A stretch of DNA of 64,000 nucleotides from the NCBI GenBank assembly GCA_037074765.1, contig JBAMDO010000040.1:1-64000 (forward strand). Reading direction: 5' to 3'. The translations under genes and the position numbers were made by a program. The notes under the pieces are model-generated. The model searched no databases. It worked only from the letters and a program-made list of their open reading frames with translations, and was not told where the DNA came from. Source of the stretch: Mansonella perstans. Its lineage: Eukaryota; Nematoda; Chromadorea; Rhabditida; Onchocercidae. Shown here piece after piece: positions 36,732-54,400 of this stretch (position 1 is its first letter; each line of letters starts with the position of its first letter).

Positions 36732-38714
36732 ATGTCTTGGTTGTGGGACTGGGTATCCGGTATGCTTAATTATCTCGGTAAGCACATCTAAACATTGTTC
36801 ATTGAACGGTTGTACGTCGAATCAATAATTCTTTAATAGACTTGAAATGAATTTTGAATAAAAAGGTGTCAAGGGAAGCCCAGCGAAAGTTGTTGAATAT
36901 TTCTTTTTGTGTTAGTATTTATAAATCGATAAAATACGTGATTTATTTATGCATTTAGAATTGGACAACGATAATTTCCAAATTGCGTCATTTGTCACTA
37001 ATTTGAATTTAATGCTTAGTTTGTTACAGGTTTGACTAAGAAAAATGGCAAATTAGTTTTCTTGGGACTAGATAACGCTGGCAAAACAACACTTCTTCAT
37101 ATGTTGAAAGATGACCGTATGGCACAGCATGTTCCAACACTTCATCCAAGTAAGTCCTTACACGTGATGATATGCACTTGAATAAAAAAAAATTCATTGG
37201 ACTTCAAACACACACTTGAATTCCTTTACTGCATCCCAGAATACACACTGGTGCACCACAGAATGCACGTCGTTGGAATGTTCACTGTCGAAAAATAGCA
37301 TTTGGAGTTATACGCATTGTTTGGTAATTACTGGTAAATAAGATTTATTAGGTGAGTAAGGTTGCCGAGATATCGTCATGACGAATATTTGGGAATTACC
37401 ACATTTTATGCTTTGTGCAAATAATGCGTTGAAATAAGAGGAGCTGATTTACACTCTTGCGAAAGAACACCAAAAAAGAAGGGAGATATGAGCAAAATTG
37501 TCCTTCATATATAATGTTTACCGGTTGTTTTTGGGTGCATACTTGAAAATTAGACATTTTGCATACCTGGTTTTGATTATTAGTTCTTTTCCGTCCACAT
37601 TTATTTCATTTACAATATCTTTAATAAAATGCATTTCCAGCCTCTGAAGAACTTTCTCTGGGTGGTATTCGCTTCACAACGTTTGATCTTGGTGGACACG
37701 AACAAGGTTAGTTCGTTAACTTCTTTGCATAAACGTACCAAGTTTTTATTATGCTGCTGATTAGTTCTTATGACATAAGCATTTCACTTTAAAAAATTTG
37801 GTATTCTGAAAAGTCAATGGCATTTATTTCATCGAATTAGAAAGGAACCGAAGTAATAAGCATTTTCAGCACGACGTGTTTGGAAGGATTATTTTCCAGC
37901 TGTAGACGCTATTGTATTTTTAGTGGATTGTGCTGATGTTGAACGGATTGCGGAAAGTAGGCGTGAGGTGCGGTTTAATTAGGTCGTTACTTTTGTTTTC
38001 ACGAAGAAAGTTCATGGAAAGGAGCTCTTAAATCTCTACATTAATTTCATTATAACAACCTTAATATTTTGAACTGGATGTATTGCTTTGAATTTTTCGG
38101 GTTTTTAGCTCGAAAGTTTGTTGAACGATGAACAAGTGGCCTCTTGTCCACTGCTGATTCTCGGGAATAAAATTGATAAGCCACATGCATTAGGAGAAGA
38201 TCAGCTGAAGTGGCATTTGGGAGTATCGAATATGACCACCGGAAAAGTTCGTTCGTTCTAATTTATTGGTTTTTCTAACAGAAGAAATTACATTTCATAT
38301 TAAGCGCAGTCTCCCGTTTCATTCTTTTATCTTCATTTTTTTTTCCTTAATATATTTTTAGACCACATTTGATTATCTTTTAAGTCATCTGAATTTATAT
38401 TGATGGCTATCCACAAATTCTTTTTTTTTTATCTTCACTGGTCATTTTAATTTTTATGACTTGAGGCACTTGATGAACAACTTCACAGTTTATATTCTCT
38501 GTATCGCTTAGTTAAATTTTGTAAACACTGTCCATATAATACGTTAGAACTAACATTTTCGAGCATCTCCGAATTCTATTCAGGTATTGTTATTTAGGGA
38601 CAAATTTCGAGAATGGATATATCGTCGAGACCAATGGAAGTTTTTATGTGTTCGGTTTTAAGGCGCCAAGGATATGGGGAAGGTTTCAGATGGTTGTCGC
38701 AATATTTAGATTAG
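36732..38714 (+). CDS. sar-1: SAR1 small GTPase of the COPII coat
   Basis: SAR1 is the GTP switch that starts COPII vesicle budding at ER exit sites by recruiting SEC23/24 and then SEC13/31. Six exons with matching phases (36732-36777, 37030-37149, 37641-37706, 37870-37967, 38109-38246, 38598-38714) encode 194 aa, the normal size. The amphipathic N-terminus ([16 protein letters not shown]) is present, as is [16 protein letters not shown] (P loop), the switch I threonine in PTLHPTSEEL, DLGGHEQ with the SAR1-type His (switch II), NKID and the C-terminal block [19 protein letters not shown]. No lipid-attachment Cys or Gly2 is expected. All catalytic motifs look intact. Confidence 0.97.
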
Positions 38715-41679
38715 ATATTCTTGATATCCCTAATGACTAACGTGGAAAGGTGTTCACTTATTGTACTTTTCCGGATAAATTTCTATGTAATTTCTTTTCA
38801 TTATAAGGTTGTAAAATGATATCTGGTTCTTGCCCTTGCGGATGCTTTTTACACTTTTGTAACTGGTATTCATTAACTGGAGCAAACTTCAGCGAAAAAA
38901 GTTTGTAATTATCGATCAGTGGTTACAGCGGTTAATAATTACAAATTCATTAAAAAGTATGCTATGCAAGAAAGAGTTGCCATACAGAGCGGTTTTTAAA
39001 GTAATATTCATTTTTATGGAGAACAATTTTAACTGCTTGGATTGTTATATAAAGCAGTCGGATTTATTTGAATGCTTTGAAATGGTGACAGGACACATGA
39101 ACACAACTGTTAGTCTGTGTGAGATTTTATTTTGCAAATAATGGATGATCGGATTCAAAAGAAGTAAAAACGGATTGGCATAGATAAAACTTGTTTTCTA
39201 TGCTAACTGAAAACAGACAATATCGAATAGGGTTTTATTCATTTCTAGTGGGTGCCAAGGTTTGATTAATTTGAGGAAATTACTTGTTTTGAGTAATTTG
39301 TGGTAAGGTACGACGTACCATTAATTCGACATATTCCGATATCGGTGACTTGTCAAAAATAATGTGGTCGTGGATTAAACGTTAGGATTGTATGTCACAG
39401 TGATTATTAAGTGTAGTCTGCTGGAATGAACAGGTTTTTACTTAGATTTCCTCTTAATGTTTATTTTGGCAATTAATTTGGACAATAAACGGAATTTCTG
39501 TGGTTGTGATTCGTTGCTACCACATATGTGATATATGAATCCGTTGGAGGGCATTTATGTTGGACTGTAAAATATGTACATTGAACTAAGTGGGTTTCAG
39601 CAATAATATTTTGACTCGAACTACTTTCGTGAAGTGTGAAGCAGAAGGATAAGTAACTAATGTTTTATAATGCAAAGTGGAGGTATGGAGGTATTTTCGG
39701 AGCCATTGTGCTCAAGCTGTAACATCATCGCCGTCGACTCAGTTCCATTTTAAGCATTTTTTGATGGAATACGACAATATCGTATGGATTAAAGAAGAAG
39801 TCCAAGTATTCTGGCTTTGCACCATAGTTGTCCACTGTCATATTCTTCTAAGTTCCAGCAAATACAGTTGTGACGATCGCAGTTTTTTAAGGGAAATAAC
39901 AAGAAAACCTGTTGAATTCTATAAAGAATGGGAATTCTATTTCTAATGAAGAGTTTAATGCCCTAGAATGTGAAAAAAAATTGACTAAAATACGAAACAA
40001 ACAATAGACCTATTGGTGATCTGCGTACCATTCTGAACAAATCATTGAGCAATGAAAGGAAACGGTTCTCAGGTTACTGCTTCGTTTTTGTTATTGAGAA
40101 AAACTACTGAATTAGCATAGCTCTTGCTCTGTCTTTTTTTCGAATTATATGGAAAAATACATTTTATTAACCTTATTTTTTCCGCATTTTTAAGTTTTTC
40201 GTTTTGTGGAATTTTATCAGGTGGACCAGTTTTAGCAGAAATTAAGACTATTAGAACTTTTTACTTATAAAATTTTTATGTTTTGGTTAAAATTGTCAAA
40301 TGTTTTTCGCCGATAGTTTGCTTTACTTCATTTCAGATTGAAATGGGAAAATTAGGAATAGCAAAATCTCGCCGAGAAAAAAAAGAAATTGCGAAACAAA
40401 ATGAACAATTTACCAGTGCAAAACAAGAGGCCTGCTTTCATATGAAGGCATGATTTCCGAGTGACAATAAAGCTATTTGAAATGTATTTTTTGTTGATAG
40501 CCGCTCAATCGAATACTTGTTATTGTTATTCGTTGTTATTCATTGTTATTCGTTGTTATTCGTTGTTATTCATTGTTATTCGCGAAAAAAAAAAAAAAAA
40601 ACCCGCCAACACGTGAAAACTTTTCACAAGTTGTTGGATCGTGAATTTGGCCACAATATTTTTAATGCTATTATTCCCTATCAAAATGAATTTGACACCA
40701 CTGGAGATGATTAGCAGTTAAATTTAATGCATACAGTGGAGAAAGTTAACTGATAAAACAGCTCGAAAATACCTCGAAATACTGTTTAGGAATTGGTCTC
40801 GAAATTCTCATGGTTTTGGTCTTTTATTACTACTTTAATATTAAATTAACTATTGAAGTTCGAGCAATGTCTGATTGAACATAGTGCAGATCAAGAAGAA
40901 AGTGGAATGGGCAAAATAGAAGACCGGAAAGGAACCAATTGCAATATTTGGTTTCCTAATTCGATTTTACCATATAGTAATCTAGAAAGTCATTGTACCT
41001 CTATCATCAGAAGAGAAATACGATGAGCTTCTACACAAATTCATGTTCTCTACATAATTTTGGATTAAATCATTATTTAGTTGGTTTTCTTTATTCAATG
41101 TTTTAAAGGACGGATTGGCGAAGAATGGATAGGTCACATATTAGTGACAACGACCATCACAACCGAATAGTGTCACGTTTCTTCAGAGCATCGATAAAAT
41201 CGTTGTAATGGTTCAAGATAACGTTTTTCTCCCTACAATTTAGGCATTTCTTATCAAAAAAGCTCCTAGCTCAGACTGGAAGTGATTGCAGTTCTTTGTT
41301 TACACTCCAGATCATAAATTTTTGATTTTTTCAAAATTCAATAGATGCATCGTAAACAATACTCGGGAACAACACCGTGTTTTCCCATAATAGTCGCTTT
41401 CAATTTCTGATCTAATTTCCGTGATAGTATTGGTTTGTCAAACGAATAATGGGCTGTCCTGTACGCTGTTAGAAGAACTTTACTTTTTTACAGGCTTTTT
41501 TCCAAGTTCCAGTTGTTTGCATCTCAATTCACGCTAAGCAAAATCCAGTCAGCTGTAATAATTTTTCTGCTCTGTTAATCCTGACAATCATGTACAGTAT
41601 AATAATTGACATACCTACGTTCCTTTTTCTAATTTTTTTCTTGAGCTTATTTTATGGATTACATTTGTTCATGATAAAA
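38715..41679. other. Intergenic region after SAR1
   Basis: About 3 kb. Two short protein-like frames stand out but are not assignable: 40335-40455 (MGKLGIAKSRREKKKEIAKQ, preceded by an acceptor atttcag and ended by a stop) and 40600-40714 (VKTFHKLLDREFGHNIFNAI, ended by a stop). They may be exons or relics of one gene. A 10-bp repeat lies between them. The rest shows nothing I can support. Confidence 0.4.
40521..40582 (+). repeat. 10-bp tandem repeat, six copies
   Basis: Six units of cgttgttatt with cattgttatt variants, followed at once by a run of about 17 A. The array separates the two short protein-like frames downstream of SAR1. Confidence 0.9.
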
Positions 41680-42671
41680 AATTATATGTAGTCCTCGTGA
41701 TGATAAGAGATGAAAGCGAAAACTTTCTAGAAGCGCGATTTGATGGAACTTGGCAAAAAATTAGGATTCGTTTCAAGGATTAAAATGCCAAAATGATTAC
41801 AGAATGAGATGGTTACTGTTTCATATATGTTTGTTACTGGAAATACGTTTTTGACGCGTATGAACTGAAAACCGATGGTCAATGGGAGTTTGCCATAAAC
41901 GGAATACAAGATTTACTAATTCGTTTCATTACCCCAATCATAGCGTACTCAACTATCATTACAATCGAAATCCTCGTGCTATTTTCATGTATAACAAGCA
42001 AAGGGATTACAAGTATTGGCTGCAATTGATGTGATAACTGAACTTTTGACCGTAAAACATAAACATGGCTATATTTGGTTGCTCAATACTCGGGAATCCA
42101 CTATATGCAACCAAAATATGATTGCTGCAGTGGGAAGGCCTGGAACATTCTGCACTGATAACTAGATTCACCTATGATATTAGACAGTCGGAAATCCGCT
42201 TTTTAGAACCACGCACTTTCAATGTAGTCCAGAATTTAGCTCTTGCTCCCAAGAATGTAATCGCCATCACTGCTTATCAAGGACTAGCTGTCGCATGTGT
42301 TGACAATATGATTCACTTCCATAGCTATCCATTGCCTCATAAAAACAGATTCAAGCCACCTTGATTCGCATTAAAACTATGACACTAAATTGCTTGTCTA
42401 CTTATTAATATTCATGCTTATAAGCCACAAAATTCGGGCAATCTCAGGAATTTTATATTTCACAAACGGTCTCGAAAATTTGATATTTTTCCCCCAGCAC
42501 ACAAAATCAGATTCCTATAATAACCTACAAAAAGCTCATCATAACTTAAGAATGTTAAGCAAAATTAATTTTAGCAAGCAACTTTACGACTTGTTGCAGA
42601 CTGATTTTTTATCCAATAAGCAAATAATTGAAAATTTAGAAAAAAGCATAAAATTTTTTAATATGAATTAA
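41680..42671 (+). pseudogene. T-box transcription factor gene, degenerate or very divergent
   Basis: T-box proteins bind DNA through a conserved ~180-residue domain. Several of its blocks can be read here in the right order but in different frames. FQGLKCQNDYRM (about 41772-41808) resembles the family's F..GL.....Y.. core. TENRW then GVCHKRNTRF and HYPNHS (about 41870-41945) resemble the W...G......HP.SP stretch. IRFLEPRTFNVVQ (about 42200-42237) resembles HKYEPRVHVV. VIAITAYQ (42259-42282) matches the family's most conserved VTAYQ motif, and RFKPP follows 22 residues later. A further possible last exon follows a good acceptor (tttttcccccag, ending 42498) and runs to TAA 42671. Stops interrupt the first part in every frame, so I favour a relic; a fast-evolving nematode T-box gene with misplaced introns is the alternative. 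Confidence 0.4.
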
Positions 42672-43909
42672 TTGATTAATAAGCCATATATTACAGACAT
42701 AAATTCCAACTCAATATCAGTTCGTTCCTCCGAAGAGTTTGAAAATTTTGCTCATCTATTCCATTATCTCGACGAAAGCATACAGCTTTCTTCTAATATT
42801 CTATTCTATCTAAATACTGGTTGGGTGGTTTTCGAAATTGATCAAATATAACACATTGTTCGATTGCAACACATAAACCATGCAAATATGCGAAGAAGAA
42901 TCTCCAAAAGCTGGAACGGATGGCATTTTCCGCTCATAAATTCTTATTAATTACATCCATCAAAAAACAAGTAATCTGCAAAATAAATTCATTTCTATGC
43001 GTTAACTACAATAAAATCAAAAAATGTAACTCCTTTCTAGTAAATTCGTGAAAAAAGAGTATCAGAAGTCTTAGGTTTTGAGACAGAAACTTAGCACATA
43101 GTATTACACTAAACTTCTGTTTACGAAATACAAACGACTGAAGCGGTAGCGTGGATGAAATGCATCCAAATCAAGGCTTTAGATGATGCAGATATGATTA
43201 CAAAAGAAAAAAGAAAGAAAAGATATCGTAGCGTTAAACACTTAAACTCTTAAATAATTAAGTACATGTGCAAAAATAGCAGACTAAATTTTAAAGAAAC
43301 TTAACGAAATTAATGTTTGCATTCAAAAGAGCTAAAAACAAAAATATTGTGTTAACATATAAGTTCAAAAAGGCTGAAAAGGAAAGATAACACGAAGTTC
43401 AACAAAAACCACAAACAAGCGGGAAAAATACATAAAAATAACGGTAAATACCCGAGATGTGACAAGTCATGAAAGGCATAAATAAAATAGCATGGAATTC
43501 GATGTAACTGACTATTCTAAACATTCCGCACAATTCTGAATAAATTTGCACACTAGAAGCAACGCAGTGTGAACTGTTGTAAATGAACAGATATAACACT
43601 TTGCAGTAATGTAAATTCTCACAAATTACTTACTTCTGAGCTTCAATTCCGGCTACCATTACTGTGGAAGTGAAAAGGAATAAAGTGATGTGGTCAAACT
43701 GAAACCACTCCTCATCAAACGGAAGCTGACAACGAATATAGCCACGAAAAAAGTGCCAAGAAACACTTTGCTTAAACTTTATGAGCAATATATGAGCTTA
43801 CAAAGAACTGATTTGCAGTAACCCAAAGGAAAATGAAAGACTAATCTTCCACTGAAAAGTTTGAGCAGAAAGAAACATTAACATTTTTTTTCATATATAC
43901 CACTTATGC
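42672..43909. other. Intergenic region before the sorting-nexin gene
   Basis: About 1.2 kb of AT-rich sequence. No exon or motif was recognised on either strand. The 3' UTR of the minus-strand sorting nexin should extend into its right part. Confidence 0.5.
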
Positions 43910-49148
<5,239 letters not shown>

Positions 49149-51475
49149 ACTTGCGTACTCCGTATTTTACACGATAAATTGTGTGCCAAGCAAACACTTC
49201 TTCGAGTATTAATAGATGGTCTAAAACTTGCATTTCAACACCTTGCATCATTGCCGGGCGGAAATATAAACACAAAACGAAAATTGAAAGGAGAACAAGT
49301 AACTGGAACTTGCATGATATGTAAAGGATGACATAAATACCAACAATACTGCTGTATCGTTAAAAGCCCCACATACTATAGTACATATTAAATGAACAAA
49401 TGTGACTATTTCCACTGTGTAAAATATTAACTTCAATTCATAAAATTATATACAACAGCAAATTTCAGGTCAACTTTGTCACACAAATTATGAGGTCCGC
49501 TACAAAGCCGATTTGTTTATTTTCAAATAATTTAACAAAAAGAAATACAATTTTGATACAATACAGGATGAAACGAGTTCCTCCACTTGATTTTGACAAT
49601 TGGTTCCTGCTAGGATTTAATCGACAAAATCTTCAGATTCAAAATAAGCATTCGAATCAAACATCACTGGAGGGTGGGTCACATTTTTCTCAAGTTTCAA
49701 TGTATACCCATAAGAGACGTTTTTAATCAAGCTCAATCATTGACCTCTTTGTATCAATAGAAAATAAGCGCGAAATGATTTATGCACAGCGGATTCACGC
49801 TGTATACAATGGTAGTGACCTCTGACCCTATGACCTTTCTACTTTTGATTGACAGGAAGCCCACATTTCCCAATCGTTTCACTATAGAGTTAGAAATAGC
49901 ATGACTCCGCCAACATTTCTTCAACTACAGATAAAATAGTCCCGTTATGCAACAATTTTCAAATGCGCAACTTTTTCCGGGAAGGTTAAAATTTGAAAAA
50001 GTAGAGGGCTTCGCTGGAAAGTTTCTTTGCCGAGATAACGGCGGAGGTGATGGAGTTTCCAGCGAAATTATTCATGAATATGCTGGGAAAGGTTCACTGT
50101 GTCAACATTCTGCTCTGTTTCATCTTACCCGGGTATCGGCATCTTTATATTTCAGATCGAACATGTGAGCTAAAAAACAGTGCTCCCTGTGTCGGTATGA
50201 GTCGGATGGCTCCAATACTCAGTGGTAACTCATCAGTGTAGATAGGTTATCAGAATTAGAGTATTATAAGGATGATGACACATAGGCGATGTGAAAATCA
50301 CAGGTCTTTTGCATTTTATTTCATAAAACAATTTATGCTTGTATCTCTCATAGTGTAGAGAGTTACCAAAGTTTTGTCTTCTCACGTATTTTAATGTTCG
50401 CATCGGGAAATTGCAGCTAAAATCTAACTCACAAAGTGTAACAACGTGATTGCTGTAAATCACGTAAATTCTAGGTAGATTTCAAATTGCTTCAAAGATG
50501 ATCCAAATTTGCGTAACACAAGTTTCTTCCCCTTCCATTCAATCATAACTTAGTTTTCAGAACAAGCTGAATTTGACTGATATTATTTAGAAATCTGGAA
50601 AGGTCCTGCTTTAATAAAAGAGTTTAGATAAAACTGTTTGCAAAATTTTGATGCAAACTGGGATTGGTCTAAAAATATGGGTAGAGACACGTTTTTGCAT
50701 TCTGCTTCCTTTTGGGTTGTAATTCAATGATACTATGAGCGGAAGTGGTTTACGCTTTGAGAGGTGGTGGTTTGTCGGATGGTACGAGAGGAGGCCGGAA
50801 GTAGGAAGATGTTGAATCCATGACTTCGATTAATTAGTTTGGATTTTGATATAGATTTCACAAGTTCTGGTGAGCGAAATTTCAAATATATGGAGTTACA
50901 AAGTTTCGCTTTTTAGTTCCAAAATACCACATATTCTAGAAAATTTTGTCCACTAATTTATGCATTGGAGAACTTTAGCATTGAAAAAACTTTCTGTCTG
51001 GTTGGTCATTCGTATTATGCCACTTATCAGAACGATAATTTTTCCCATTTTTTGTTCTCCCTGTCGTTACATTGGTTTCACTTTCATATCCATCAGTTTC
51101 TATCAAAATGAATTGCCATTTTTCTTTCTGAGTTGTGGTGAGGATCGTATTGACCATTAACCTTAAAATAGCTGTGTGGAATTGCAGTATACTATTTATA
51201 CACCATGTTAATGTCAAAATAATGCGATGGGAAGGAAGTTGGATAGTAAACGTTGACTGCATGATTTTTCTCTATTATTCGGATTAATTTCATGCCTTTC
51301 AATGAAATGTTGTTTAACAGATCCACTGCTTTAATTGTTTTATTATAAGTGTATTTGTGTAGAAAAACTTGCTTTATCTATAATGTATGCTTTCATCTTG
51401 TTACCGAAAATCTTTGAGTTCTTGAAAATATGTTTAAGTAACTGAAGTGTCTATATTGATTCAGACGTGCTTGAA
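49149..51475. other. Divergent promoter region between lst-4 and the BCL9-like gene
   Basis: About 2.3 kb. Apart from the nuclear-receptor half-site cluster (separate entry) it holds a short hairpin at about 50009-50070 (ttcgctggaaa pairing with tttccagcgaa) and a G-rich patch at about 50745-50815. Short open frames at 49490-49726 and 49947-50241 contain no recognisable motif. A probable spliced-leader acceptor (tgattcag) ends near 51463, 13 bases before the BCL9-like start. Confidence 0.5.
49741..49836 (-). promoter_or_regulatory. Nuclear-receptor half-site array (DR2 plus DR1)
   Basis: On the minus strand three hexamers lie head to tail: AGGTCA, two bases, GGGTCA, one base, AGGTCA (49836-49816). 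This forms a DR2 followed by a DR1, the classical binding arrangement for nuclear-receptor dimers or homodimers. A fourth half-site (TGACCT on plus) lies at 49741-49746. The array is about 590-690 bases upstream of lst-4 and 1.6 kb upstream of the BCL9-like gene. Which receptor, if any, binds is unknown. Confidence 0.45.
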
Positions 51476-54400
51476 ATGTCGTTGGATAATGGAGGTGTCG
51501 CACGTGGTCCACAGTATCGCAACCACGATTTCGCGACATTCGGGCATTGCAAAACGAAAGCCGATACGACCACTGATCTGGGTGAAGAAGGCACTGATTG
51601 CTACACCATTAAAAAGCCCACATCGGCATCATCGGTTACACTGAAACAAACTTCAACACCATCACCGAGTTATCCATCAGCGAATTCGTGGCCTGGTTTT
51701 GGAAGCCGTTATGCTCACAGTGGCGAAGACATTCAGGTCCCTACTGTAGACTCTATCAAGTCACCATGTGCTGCCAAGTGCGAATTAACTTTTCGACAGC
51801 AAAAAGTAAATTTTAGTTTTGCTATTGAATGATTTTGAAATATGGGACGGGGAGAAAGTTTGATGGCACACTGGAAATAGTTCTCCGGTGAGCAAATTTT
51901 TGCGTGTTTATGGTTTGGTAAATGGGTTTTGCTGTTTAATTTTTTCATTTGCATGCACCCCCACTAACCGGATCATATTCATTTCCGCGTTTCTTGGTGT
52001 CATGAAAATGTAACGCTGTTGCGTAATATTCATCTGGAATAGGGACACTTTTTTTTTTTAATAGGGACATTTTTTTCAGCCAGGAAGGCGTGTGTATGTA
52101 TTTTCATCAAAAATGGCAAACGATGCAGCGGTTGGCGTGCGTCAAAAAAAGTACGAGTCGATTATTGCTTGGCATGAAGCAAATTGCAGACCGAGCACTT
52201 CCAAATGCGATTTCGGGGATGATTGCCAGGCAGCACCTATATTGAAGAAAAAACGATGTAGCATGGTTAATCTTTCTTGCTGGATCATTATTTATTTCCA
52301 TCCATCTTTCTTTTGTGTTTTTTTTTTTGTTTTTGGAAATAATGGATATTTAATTACGTGAGATGGTAGATGATGACCGCTGATCTAAAGGCTTGAATTT
52401 TTCTGATCCGAATTAAAAGTACATGTAGGAATGAGCCAGAATACTGATTTATGTTTTTCAGGTTTTAATCCCCAAATTTCAGCAAGACTATCGAAATGGA
52501 TCACCGATGAGATCATGTGGTACACCTTCCGTATGCAGCCCATCAAGTACTATGCTTCCAACGCCTTCACAGATAAGTGGGGAGTCGAGTGGTAACCCAC
52601 CAAGTAATCCTTCTGAAACATTCGCTAGTGAATTGCTGCTCAATCCTGATGATCACGCTGACATTGGCGATAATCCATTAAGGTGATAATTAATAGTTCT
52701 TTAACTCATATTGCTGCCAAATCTTTCCATTTCATTTTAAATTTGAATCAGATATTTTTTCTCAATTATGCTTATTTGCATTTATAGAAGAATGGAACGT
52801 ATGACGCAGGATTCGCTTTTCGAGCCTCCTTCGAAATTGTGTCGCACGTCTACTGATAACAATCAACCCGCAAGAAGGTTGGTTTAATTAGCACGCTGTA
52901 GATTTCAATCGAATTAGTCTTTTTTGCTTTAATTACACTATATTTCTTTACTGATTTGTTAGGTATGTTTCTTGCATATTTTTTAGTTAGATGGTTTAAC
53001 TAAATGATTTACATTTAACCAACAAACTGTTTGGTTGGCTGATATACAATTCTATTATTGCATCAGCAAACCTGATACACTGAATGCCTAATGTTTAAGG
53101 TTACGGTGATAAACATTTCAGGGAACAGGATCGTAATGCAAAACTGGAAAAAATGCGGACACTTGAACAACAAATAATGTATGACAAAGCAAAAACAGAA
53201 TGGGATCGGATGATGCACGAGCATGAAACAGTTAGAATGGCCCGTAACCACATGCCTCCTCTGATACCACCTTGTTCCTCTCAAGTGTCAGTTCCAGTTC
53301 CTTATCCATGCACATTTGCTAATCAGAATGGAATACTAATGCAAGGAACATGTCAACGGCCGATGTATCCGCAGGCGTTACAATCAACAGAGTCGTCCTC
53401 TTCAATGTCCAATATTTCCATGAGCACGATGATGGTCTCATTGCCGCAAACTTCCGGGCCAAATGTGCCAATGTCCCAGCCCTTAAGGCCATCTCTTAAT
53501 TCATCCGGCTGCAATATGCAGTATTCACAGTGCGGTTTTATGTGTTGTCCTTATCCTCCTAGCACCTATCCTGCCCCACAATGTTATTCTCATATAAATG
53601 GTACTGCATCATCATGCTTTCCTCCCAGCTTTGCTTCCAACAATGGAAATGTGGCACCACAGCCCAGGGAGTACGTTGCAAATCCATAGAATTTTTTTTT
53701 TAAATCTTTCAAGGCACTGAATTTTGTTTTCCGACTGAAATTTTTTGTTATTAGATAGAGTCATTCATACAGCAGAGATGATTATTAGTTTTGGATTAGT
53801 ATAGTTTTTTTTTTCAGCTATGGTATGTACCAACGGGGAATTCGAACGGTTTGCTCACCGGAGAAAATGGAATGTGAGATGTGGAGCAAGCAGATACCTG
53901 GGGTGCCTACTGACTTCAGTAATACCTTTCCTGACCAGAAAGTGCAGTATCACTCTGTAAGTAATGTATTTTGCATTCGGTCTTTTGTCATGGATGACTA
54001 CCGTTCAAAATAAAAAAATATTTTCTGGTGTTAGTATTGGCGGTTTCGCACCGATTAAACCCAATAATCTTATCATGTTTTGTTTGTAATGGGTCGCAGA
54101 GCATAACAAGGTTATGTTCTTACCCTATCCAAGAAGGGAGTATATCGTTTTAGTTAGTAAAGATTCATTGTGAGGCACGAAAGCATTAGTAAAAAAATCT
54201 GAGAATTGAACCTTTTGTTTAACTCTTTGTTAACGTGGTCAATAGTTACTGACTCTCTTCATCGGCATTTTGTCTTGTCTGGGATTTCCGGGACATATAT
54301 CTCGTCTATTACGCAAAATTAAGCTGTTTTTACTTTTTATTACAGTGCTGTCCTCAAATTTGACTTGGAAGTTTTGTTTTACAGTTTCATTTTTGAAATT

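Noticed and set aside
42390..42671. Possible Wolbachia-derived gene fragment
   Set aside because: Lys/Asn-rich translation looked bacterial, but a good splice acceptor at 42498 makes a worm exon more likely and no bacterial family was recognised.
49947..50241. Overlapping frames with an internal hairpin, considered as a small gene
   Set aside because: No motif, no splice or start context, and it lies in the divergent promoter region.
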